This document shows positions 1-7,400 of a stretch of DNA of 8,822 nt, piece after piece (positions within the stretch are counted from its first letter, which is position 1; each line of letters begins with the position of its first letter). This stretch comes from JAJRXG01 sp038523965. Lineage in GTDB: Bacteria; Bacteroidota; Bacteroidia; Chitinophagales; Saprospiraceae. Position numbers and translations under genes: made by a program. A model generated the notes under the pieces. That model made no database searches and was not told where the DNA came from. It saw only the letters and a program-made list of their open reading frames with translations. The stretch is from positions 1-8,822 of the forward strand of contig JBCBIX010000108.1 of assembly GCA_038523965.1 (NCBI GenBank). The letters run 5' to 3'.

Positions 1-50
1 TCGGATTGTCAGCGAATATATTACTCGATTCAGAATATGTCTTCATTGTT

Positions 51-66
51 AACCACGAAAGTGGCC
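51..66 (-). terminator. Weak hairpin downstream of the M14 peptidase gene
   Basis: Read on the minus strand, beginning 14 bases after the TAA stop, the transcript can form a stem of four Watson-Crick pairs (CCAC/GTGG) plus two possible G-U pairs around a UUUC loop. A short A/T-rich tail follows. The stem is short and there is no clean U-tract, so this is only a weak candidate for a transcription end. Confidence 0.2.
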
Positions 67-79
67 TGTAAACAAATTC

Positions 80-2644
80 TTAATCTATCGTTGACCCGAA
101 GAAAACAGCATTAGCAAATAGGCGATGTCCACCATACCAGTAACCTCTAAAGAGAGGATTGTCCACCAAACCAATGATCTGACCTCTACCATAAGGACTG
201 GTGAATACTGCAGCAGCACCCGGCATTTTCGCTTGATTATCAACATGAAGGTACCCACTCAGTGCTGGATCTTCGGAGTATCTACCTGGAGTGCTATACT
301 TCCCTGGTAGAGGCTCGAAGTAATTGTTGCCCCGTTTAAATACGGGTAGCTGACTCCTCTTGTATCCATAAAAAAGTGGGTGTGTGAGATCAATATCTAT
401 CATTGCGATCATCCCTCCTGTAAATCGTGCACCGCGTTCTTCATCACCACTGGCGTATGCCGGAATATATTTCGATTCGCTCTCTTCCTTATCTTCATTA
501 AGCACCATATCTAAGCTTAAGATCTCATTGTTCTTAAGCCAATTAATTGCTCCTTTGCAGGCGATGATGGTTCCACCATTTCTGATCCATGTTTTCAGCT
601 TGTCCGCTTGTGAAGTAAGCGCACTGTAACTCCCCTCAGGTAAAATCATCGTACGATACTTACTCAGATCTGCTCGGCTGAATTCTCTTGTGCTCAGATG
701 TGGTACTGGCATTTTTAGGACACGATCGAAATGATGCCAAACCTCTCCTGCATCGTAGCTACTGACCCCATCTCCAACGATCATGACAGCTTTGGGATCT
801 TCAAGGGCTTTGATGGAGCGGCTTCCAATATCAACTCCAGAAACTGACTGCCCACTTCGTATTTCATATATGTCCACATGATGTTTCGCCGCCATCTCTT
901 GGATACAGTTCGGACAGTCAATGAAAGAGGAAGACTGGTTATTACCAACTGGAACGATTAGAGTTCCCCGACCAAATGCTCTATTTCCTTCTGACGTCTC
1001 TATGGTGAATGGTTCGTTAGACTGCTTCACAATAGCTTCCATCTGAAGGAGCTCATACAGTACTGCAGGAGCGAGATACTGATTCCAGTCGATCAGATAG
1101 GCATATGGGTCGTCGACACCATAAACTTGGCCAGTATGATGACTGCGTGCGCCAACTGTCGCATCGGTATCGTAGCTCACATTTTGTTTCATAGGTGCGT
1201 AAGTAATATTGGCTGCTAAAGGCAGGGTCCACGCACTGACATCATAGAATAGGCTGTCTTGAAATGTGGTTACGGTCTCGAAGATGGTTTTGACAAGACG
1301 GTACTGATCCTGTCCCAAAGGCACGTAATAAGAGTCATCTGGTGTATACTGCTCTCCATCTACTGTTATTGACTCTGTGAGTCGATAGATATTGATCTGG
1401 TGTTGAGGAAGTTTGTTATAAAATCTGTTGAATCGCTCATGATCACCATCATCCTTGATTAGGTATCCTTTGATCGGGTTACGACGAGCTAATTCTCGTG
1501 CTCCGAGAAATGACTGACGTTTGTATTCAAGAATTTCTTCCCGAAGATTCAGGGCTGCTTTCTGCGTAGAAAGCATTGTGGCGACTTGGTTTCTTATCGT
1601 GAATGGAAAAGTCAAAATACCATTGACAGTTTCCTGGTAGTGCCCGCGTGAACTGGCTTGTTCAAAGAGAATTCCGATGCACCCATGTGCGTCTGGATAT
1701 GTGGACCCTTTCCCATAATAGAAATCATCAAAGGATTCTCTCGAGTAGTAAAGCGAACCTATCTCATCCAATGCAGCAGCGTGAAATTTAGCAATCTCAC
1801 CTGTGAGGTCCTGGTTAAGTTGTGGTGTATTGGGGTTGGTGCGAGACGGGATTCCAGGCTGGAAGAAAAATGTACTATTACTACCCATCTCGTGATGATC
1901 GGTAAGGATGTCTGGTTTCCAGTCATGAAAGGCCTTAATTCGGCCTTGACTCTCGGGGTGAGTAAGTAATAGCCAGTCTCGGTTGAGGTCAAACCAGTAG
2001 TGATTCGTTCTTGCCCTTGGCCATGCTTCGTTGTACTCACGGCTGATAGGATCAGAGATAAGTGTCTCCCCCTTGTGGGTATTGGTCCAGGAGGCGAATC
2101 GATTCATACCATCAGGATTGAATACGGGATCGAGTAGGATAACCACATTATCAAGCAAGTCATCGATGTACTGTCCTTGTCCGGCAGCGAGATAATAGGC
2201 GACTGCCAAGGCGCCATTGCACCCACTTGGTTCATTACCATGTATGGTTGTTCCCTGGTACAAAACAAGAGGCATATCTGCTATCTCAATCCCAGGACTC
2301 AGGCTTGTATTCGTCAGTTTCCGATGCTCTTCTTTGATTTGATCAAGATTGGAATGATTCTCTGGGGATGTAACGACGAGATGAATAAGGGGTCGATTCT
2401 CATGACTTCGTGCGTATTCTACCATTGTGATGCGGTCGGAGGCTTCTGCCAGTGCGCGCATATAGTAATAAAGCTGATCGTGAGTAACATGCCACTCACC
2501 CAGATCATAGCCCAAGAAACTACTTGGCGTAGGAATGGACTGATCATACTCGATATCGGGGAGATAGTAGTCGAGACCGACTTTTTGACCTTGAAGCAGG
2601 GAGAGGCTCATTGTTAGGATGAAACATGTCAGCAAACTCTTCAT
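80..2644 (-). CDS. Secreted M14-family zinc carboxypeptidase with C-terminal glutamine-amidotransferase-like domain
   Basis: This 854-residue protein is predicted to be a zinc metallo-carboxypeptidase exported from the cytoplasm. An N-terminal signal peptide (about residues 1-20, hydrophobic core followed by LQGQ) precedes the catalytic domain (about 50-350). The M14 zinc motif HxxE is at H135 and E138 (TTIHGNEPSG). An NPDG loop lies at 176-179 and the substrate-binding Asn-Arg pair at N221-R222 (DLNRDW). The third zinc ligand is probably H251 in DHHEMG; H250 is adjacent. The general base is probably E328 in GILFEQAS. All key M14 residues are therefore present. Residues about 617-705 resemble a class I glutamine-amidotransferase fold (MIVGDG, then GGTIIACKGA with C696), an arrangement known from long Bacteroidota M14 proteins; whether C696 is catalytic is unknown. 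No T9SS C-terminal sorting domain is seen, so it is probably periplasmic. It starts with ATG, ends with TAA, and diverges from the small membrane-protein gene. Substrate specificity cannot be read from the sequence. Confidence 0.93.
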   Translation of the reverse strand: MKSLLTCFILTMSLSLLQGQKVGLDYYLPDIEYDQSIPTPSSFLGYDLGEWHVTHDQLYYYMRALAEASDRITMVEYARSHENRPLIHLVVTSPENHSNLDQIKEEHRKLTNTSLSPGIEIADMPLVLYQGTTIHGNEPSGCNGALAVAYYLAAGQGQYIDDLLDNVVILLDPVFNPDGMNRFASWTNTHKGETLISDPISREYNEAWPRARTNHYWFDLNRDWLLLTHPESQGRIKAFHDWKPDILTDHHEMGSNSTFFFQPGIPSRTNPNTPQLNQDLTGEIAKFHAAALDEIGSLYYSRESFDDFYYGKGSTYPDAHGCIGILFEQASSRGHYQETVNGILTFPFTIRNQVATMLSTQKAALNLREEILEYKRQSFLGARELARRNPIKGYLIKDDGDHERFNRFYNKLPQHQINIYRLTESITVDGEQYTPDDSYYVPLGQDQYRLVKTIFETVTTFQDSLFYDVSAWTLPLAANITYAPMKQNVSYDTDATVGARSHHTGQVYGVDDPYAYLIDWNQYLAPAVLYELLQMEAIVKQSNEPFTIETSEGNRAFGRGTLIVPVGNNQSSSFIDCPNCIQEMAAKHHVDIYEIRSGQSVSGVDIGSRSIKALEDPKAVMIVGDGVSSYDAGEVWHHFDRVLKMPVPHLSTREFSRADLSKYRTMILPEGSYSALTSQADKLKTWIRNGGTIIACKGAINWLKNNEILSLDMVLNEDKEESESKYIPAYASGDEERGARFTGGMIAMIDIDLTHPLFYGYKRSQLPVFKRGNNYFEPLPGKYSTPGRYSEDPALSGYLHVDNQAKMPGAAAVFTSPYGRGQIIGLVDNPLFRGYWYGGHRLFANAVFFGSTID

Positions 2645-2750
2645 AGCACGTACATTAACTCGTTAAGCTGGTCAAGATAAGTCGAGACAGGCGACATTAA
2701 GATCTGATGCACAAATTCTTAATCAGGAAGTCTTTGAACATCTTTGTGTG

Positions 2751-3050
2751 ATGTTTGATGTGCTCTTCTTTCTCATCATATCGCTTTTCGCAGCGATGCT
2801 TTTTCTGAATGTTTTCTTCAGAGTGAAAGTGTTCAAGTACTATAAGTACCTCGTGAGAAATCGCGTAGAGTTCGGAATGAACCACTTCTTTGACCAGCCT
2901 AAATTGGAGCAAGAGGTATTAACGCGGTATCCCGAACACCAATATGAGATTCAGACATTCATCTCTTTAGTTCGTAGATCGATTACTATGGCGAGTATTT
3001 TAATCGTACTCATCACTGCCTTTGGATATTTATTGACTCAGTATCGATAG
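2751..3050 (+). CDS. Small two-helix membrane protein of unknown function
   Basis: I do not recognise this 99-residue protein. It has a hydrophobic helix at about residues 4-23 (FFLIISLFAAMLFLNVFF) and a second at about 77-95 (ending ILIVLITAFGYLL). Between them is a roughly 50-residue hydrophilic segment. The stretch right after the first helix is strongly basic and aromatic (R24, K26, K29, K32, R36, R38), and R75-R76 precede the second helix. By the positive-inside rule the central loop is cytoplasmic and both termini face the periplasm. The frame also opens with a GTG at 2748, but the ATG at 2751 is the more natural start; the two differ by one residue. No convincing ribosome-binding site is seen, as is common in Bacteroidota. 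The two well-formed helices and the charge pattern argue for a real gene despite its size. It is 94 bases upstream of the TerB-like gene on the same strand. Confidence 0.7.
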   Translation: MFDVLFFLIISLFAAMLFLNVFFRVKVFKYYKYLVRNRVEFGMNHFFDQPKLEQEVLTRYPEHQYEIQTFISLVRRSITMASILIVLITAFGYLLTQYR

Positions 3051-3107
3051 ACTTCGTAGGTTGATTTGCGAGCTTTATTTATGATACAACTGAACACATC
3101 GAACGAT

Positions 3108-3115
3108 TACTTTTG
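3108..3115 (+). promoter_or_regulatory. Candidate Bacteroidota -7 box for the TerB-like gene
   Basis: The octamer TACTTTTG matches the Bacteroidota -7 consensus TAnnTTTG at every fixed position. It lies 29 bases before the ATG at 3145, which would give a leader of roughly 20 bases. No good TTTG -33 element sits at the expected distance, so the call rests on the -7 box alone. If real, the TerB-like gene can be transcribed independently of the small membrane-protein gene. Confidence 0.35.
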
Positions 3116-3144
3116 CTAACCTTCAAACAGACATATTCCTTATC

Positions 3145-3639
3145 ATGGATGATTCGGTATTCTCTAAGTTAAGCTCTGAGCAATATGATGCCCTTAAGAA
3201 AGCGCTGTCACTTATCACCATACTCGTAGCAGGTGCTGATGGTAATATCGATGAGCAAGAGCTCAACTGGGCTGAGCAGCTTACCCATATACGTTCCTAT
3301 GCAAAGCCCGAGGAGCTTAACGCCTTTTATGGTGATGTGGAAGCTAACTTTTCTTCTGCATTGGCTTCGACGATGTCAGAATTGCCAACGGATCTTGAGC
3401 AACGCCAACAAGTCATTACAGATCATCTGAGTAAGCTGAACGATATCCTTCCAATCCTTGACAACTCGATTGGCTATCAGATCTACGCCAGTTTTGTGTC
3501 GTTTGCTAAGCACATTGCAAAAGCTTCAGGTGGCTTCTTAAGATTTGGAAGCATTAGTAGCGAAGAGAAGCAATGGATCAGCCTTCCGATGATCGATCCT
3601 ATCATCGAAGAGATCCCTGAAGAAGAAGACGAAGCCTAA
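3145..3639 (+). CDS. TerB-like acidic helical protein
   Basis: This 164-residue protein has no signal peptide or membrane segment and is predicted to be cytosolic and mostly alpha-helical. Residues about 15-48 carry the hallmark of TerB-like domains: a hydrophobic helix (ALSLITILVAG), then ADGNIDEQE at 31-39, an acidic metal-binding-like loop with a conserved glutamate. A second, degenerate copy of the pattern may occur at about 124-145 (helix, small residues, ISSEE), as expected for the two-fold arrangement of TerB domains. The C-terminus is a short acidic tail (EEIPEEEDEA). TerB-like proteins are known from tellurite-resistance clusters and also occur as isolated proteins of unclear role. 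No terC, terD or terZ neighbour is visible, so a tellurite function is not supported here. The stop codon overlaps that of the convergent barrel gene. An alternative reading is an uncharacterised Bacteroidota family with only superficial TerB similarity. Confidence 0.72.
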   Translation: MDDSVFSKLSSEQYDALKKALSLITILVAGADGNIDEQELNWAEQLTHIRSYAKPEELNAFYGDVEANFSSALASTMSELPTDLEQRQQVITDHLSKLNDILPILDNSIGYQIYASFVSFAKHIAKASGGFLRFGSISSEEKQWISLPMIDPIIEEIPEEEDEA

Positions 3640-4187
3640 AACTTGTAGTTGAAATCGATCCAATATTCCAAATTGAATCGATCCCTAACTTGCTCGTCCA
3701 ACGGAAGGAGAACATGGAATCCGTAAGTCCAATCTCCGAATCCTGATTTGTATCCGCCTCCTATGCTTGGGTAAAGCCGGCTATTATCGGTGAATAGATC
3801 ATCATTAAAGACAGTGTAACTGTACTCTCCCTGTGCGAATATTTCTTCTGTGATCTTGATGCGAGTGAAGGCTGCAGCACCGTAGGTGAAGAAGTTATCA
3901 TCAGGAACACCGACCCTGTTGATGTTATCGAAGAAAAATTTACCGTTTGCTCCGATCGAGAATCGTTCTTCAAATTCAAAGGCGTAGGCAAATTTTCCAG
4001 AGATGCTAAACCCACGACCGAAGCCGATGGTCCCTAATGAAATACCCAACCAATCTTGGGCAAACTCTTTTTCTGGTGGAGCTTCGCGGCGAGTTCTTCG
4101 AATTTGTCGTTGTGACATAGCCTCAAAGGCCAGGCAAGAAACCAGCAGAAGGGACAAAATGATTGTTCGGTATTCGTTTCGTGGCAT
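3636..4187 (-). CDS. Small outer-membrane beta-barrel-like protein
   Basis: This 183-residue protein is probably an outer-membrane barrel of about eight strands. The open frame reaches a TTG at 4220, but the ATG at 4187 places a clean signal sequence at the N-terminus (MPRNEYRTIILSLLLVSCLA), so I prefer that start. After a basic, polar linker (RQIRRTRRE) the rest alternates hydrophobic/aromatic and polar residues in strand-length blocks separated by Gly, Asp and Asn turns, for example WLGISLGTIGFGRG, FAYAFEFEERFSIGANGKFFF and GGGYKSGFGDWTYGFHV. It ends in YWIDFNYKF, the terminal phenylalanine typical of barrels handed to the BAM complex. LVSC at residues 15-18 also fits a lipobox, so lipidation at C18 is an alternative to signal peptidase I cleavage near SQ-R. 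I cannot assign a ligand or transported substrate. The gene is convergent with the TerB-like gene and divergent from the giant surface-protein gene. Confidence 0.78.
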   Translation of the reverse strand: MPRNEYRTIILSLLLVSCLAFEAMSQRQIRRTRREAPPEKEFAQDWLGISLGTIGFGRGFSISGKFAYAFEFEERFSIGANGKFFFDNINRVGVPDDNFFTYGAAAFTRIKITEEIFAQGEYSYTVFNDDLFTDNSRLYPSIGGGYKSGFGDWTYGFHVLLPLDEQVRDRFNLEYWIDFNYKF

Positions 4188-4314
4188 GAAATAGGTTTTA
4201 GATGATCGTATGAACGGCAAGAGAAACTCTAATCTGCTTTGATTCGCTGAGGACGACCACTACTTTATCGGAATATTAATAATCCATGTACAACTATCGT
4301 TTAAGATCATGAGA

Positions 4315-4344
4315 TTTGCACGCTACTATGGCACCTCATTTTTG
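4315..4344 (+). promoter_or_regulatory. Candidate Bacteroidota promoter for the giant surface protein
   Basis: A TTTG at 4315-4318 is followed after 18 bases by CATTTTTG at 4337-4344. This fits the Bacteroidota -33 TTTG and -7 TAnnTTTG pattern except for the first base of the -7 box. It would start transcription about 30 bases before the TTG at 4381. The 193-base intergenic region (4188-4380) is otherwise A/T-rich, and I find no clear promoter on the minus strand for the barrel gene. Confidence 0.35.
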
Positions 4345-4380
4345 TCGTATGAATCAGATTTGTCATTAATATCTAATTGA

Positions 4381-4461
4381 TTGACAGCTATTTATAGATA
4401 TAAATTTTTACGGGTTGTATGCCTTTTGATATCACTGACTGGTGCCTCATTATACGGCCAG
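4381..4461 (+). other. Signal peptide of the giant surface protein
   Basis: Residues 1-27 have a basic n-region (R6, K8, R11), a hydrophobic core (VVCLLISLTGASL) and a short polar end YGQ before C28. This region fixes both the reading frame and the TTG start, because any later start in this frame would lose the basic n-region. Cleavage is expected after Q27 or close to it and would send the protein through Sec to the periplasm, upstream of type IX export. C28 follows YGQ rather than a lipobox, so a lipoprotein is unlikely. Confidence 0.8.
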
Positions 4462-7400
4462 TGCACCATCGAAGAACTGTTCGGAGACCCCATCATTATA
4501 CGGAGTGAAGATACCGTTCGTGTAAGACTCCAGATCTCCGGCACTACGCCCGATACTCTTGGGAGGACATTTCAGGGTATCTGCAACGTAAGGCTTGCAT
4601 TTAATCATACTAACGTCAGTGATCTCTTGATCACTTTAGTGAGTCCTGCTGGTGGACAGGTAGCATTAGTAGGGCCGGCAGTAGGAAACGGAGTAACCTC
4701 CTCCTTGCTACCCGTAGAACATGACATCACCTTCCAACCTGCTGCTAATCCCGTTACACCCGACCCAGGGTTTGATGCGATCTGGTCTAATATCAATTCG
4801 GGTTGGGGTTTAGCACCTCCGTATATGGGTAGCTATTATCCGAATGGAGGTGACCTAACATCAAGTTATGAGGGGACATCAGCTAACGGTATTTGGGAAC
4901 TAATCATCGTCGATGGATTTGTCAATGATGATGGCTTGCTTCGATCACTCGAGATCAATCTCTGTGATGATGGTACCACAGTGTGTAGTCCATGTGAGTC
5001 CCGAACTGGTACATGGTCAACAGATCAGGTACGGTATTGTACGAATGACTTCATTGCTCTTGATTCGATGTATCTGCCTGATAATTTTGATACCTCGGTG
5101 TATCGAGATGACTTCATCATCTTCAGAGGACAGATGCCGACAATGGTAGGGGCTGATGTAGACTTATCGACATTGACAGATGGATCATACACTGTGTTCG
5201 GACTTAATACATCGAACACTGACTTTGACAGTCTTTCACAACTTCTTTCGAGTATCACGAAGGACGAGTTTATTCAGATGGCAGATGCCCCTGGTGGAAT
5301 CTACTGTTTTGATCGCAGTGATTCACTTGTTTTGGATGTGGTTTCTCCATTGGTAATACCACTTGATCAGGAGGTGATATGCGATGGTGGCATATTTGTT
5401 TTCGGAGCTGATACGATCACTACTTCGGGACGTTATGAGTTAACCACAGCAGACTGTGATACTACGTTTCAGCTTGACATCCAGCTTGGCGAAGTTTCGC
5501 TGGTTCTGATGGATACCATGTATTTGGATTGTCTTACCTCCTCGCTTCGAGTGGATGCCACATTGCTTAATGATACGTCTCAAGTCAGTTACCAATGGAT
5601 CGATGATATGGGTTCGCAGGTAAACATCGGAGCTGAACCAACTGCCGTAATTACGATGGCTGGCCGATATACCGTACAAGCGTCAGATGGAATCTGCACA
5701 GACCAGGCCGAGATTCTTGTCATAAATCCAACAGATACCATCAGCCTTAATATTCAATCCACGACAACAGAGTTGAATTGTCAGGATACAAGTGCATTGA
5801 TATGGGTAGAAACTAACTATGTACGAGATACTGTCCTATGGACGCTCAATGGGCAGGAAATCGGTCGAAGTGATACTATTGAAGTTGCGGATGCGGGTAT
5901 TTATCGTGTAGAAGTTATTGGTGAAAATGGTTGTCGCCTCACTGAGGTCATCATGATATCAGAAGATGATCGCGCATCAACCTTTAGCATTCGATCTGAT
6001 ACCATCACGTGTGCACAGACTGCCGTAGACCTACTACTGACCGTTGTCGGGCCACCGGCAATAGGCATAGAGTGGCGTGATGATGAGGGTAACCTACTGA
6101 CGAGGACTTCACAGGTACAACTTGATGAGCCTGGAGACTACAGTGTCTATGTATCTAATGATAATCTATGCGATACTACAATCAGTTTCTCCGTAGGAGT
6201 GGATACCACAACTCTGGACATCACAGGATTGGTTGACTCGTTATCGTTGACGTGTGCGGCAGAGGAGTTAAGGTATCGCGGACAAGTGATCGGAGGTGGA
6301 GTTTTCTCAAGCTATTGGCGATCTGAGTTAGGCGATACCTTGAGCACAAGCGACGAGTTGATAGTGTCATCTCCTGGCCAATATACATTTGGAGCGATTG
6401 GTGATAACGGCTGTCTTTCAGAAGAAGTCATTTCCGTTTTGATCGATACTGTTGCGCCCGATCTTCAATTGCAAGGTGGTGTTATCGATTGTAATCATCC
6501 TACCATTGAAGTCACGGCATTTAGTACTTCGGATCATCTCTTGTACGTCTGGGAAGGGGTGAACATTATGTCAGATAATGTTGCGCGACCGAATGATAGT
6601 ATCAAAGTGGCTACTTCAGATGGTACGATAAGAGTCACAGTATTGGATACGGTTACAGAATGCTTTAGTACTGATACAACCACTGTACTTACTGATCTCA
6701 GCGAACCTGATATCATACTGTCTGGCCCAGAGGAGATCACTTGTCAGAATCCATCCATCATCATTGAGAATACCTCCAGTTCAGTAGTCTTAGGAAGTTG
6801 GATATCGCCGAACTTCGACACGCTCTCAGGTCAAGAGCTCACTGTCACACAACCAGGCATTTACACCTTTATCGGCGAAGGCATGAATGGTTGCTCTCGA
6901 TCAGGAACTAAGCAAGTGACAAATAATCTCGGTCTACCTGCCATTGATCTGCCTGATGTTATTCGGTTTGACTGTCAGACTGATTCTCGCTCTCTAACCA
7001 TCAATGATACCATGGGCATCGAAACAATAGGGTGGGTCTTAGATGGAGATACGCTACTGTCTAATGCCATCTCAATAAATCAAAATCAAACTTTGGAGTC
7101 GTTTATCGTAGGAGCTAATGGTTGCGAGTTGGAACAGCAGATCGATCTTCAATATGACACGATATCACCTGTTTTTGGAATAGCACTTGACACAATCACC
7201 TGTGAGGATCCAGAGGTGGTGATAGCAGCCATGGGTACTGGATCTTATGTGTATAACTGGACAGATACAGAGGGTAATGGGAGCACTCAGGACAGATTAG
7301 TAGTACGTGTTCCAGGACCGATCTCAGTTGAGGCAATAGACACGGCCAATAACTGTACTCTTGAACTCAATGCAACAATAACCGCCGATACGCTATCGCC

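Noticed and set aside
1658..1969. 103-codon plus-strand frame inside the M14 gene
   Set aside because: Antisense to the region coding the third zinc-ligand motif; no protein features of its own.
2177..2617. 146-codon open frame on the plus strand inside the M14 peptidase gene
   Set aside because: It lies antisense to conserved catalytic-domain codons. Its product has no signal, domain or plausible composition, so it is a shadow frame.
2739..2746. CATCTTTG as a -7 box for the small membrane-protein gene
   Set aside because: It ends only four bases before the ATG and has no TTTG element at the right distance upstream.
2697..2912. 71-codon minus-strand frame opposite the small membrane protein
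   Set aside because: The plus-strand product has two clear membrane helices, whereas this one is a charged sequence without domain features.
3145..3639. Tellurite-resistance locus based on the TerB-like protein
   Set aside because: No other ter genes are visible, and isolated TerB-like proteins occur widely outside such loci.
4419..4506. ATG at 4419 as start of the giant gene
   Set aside because: It is in a different frame, runs into TGA at about 4504 and lacks a hydrophobic signal core.
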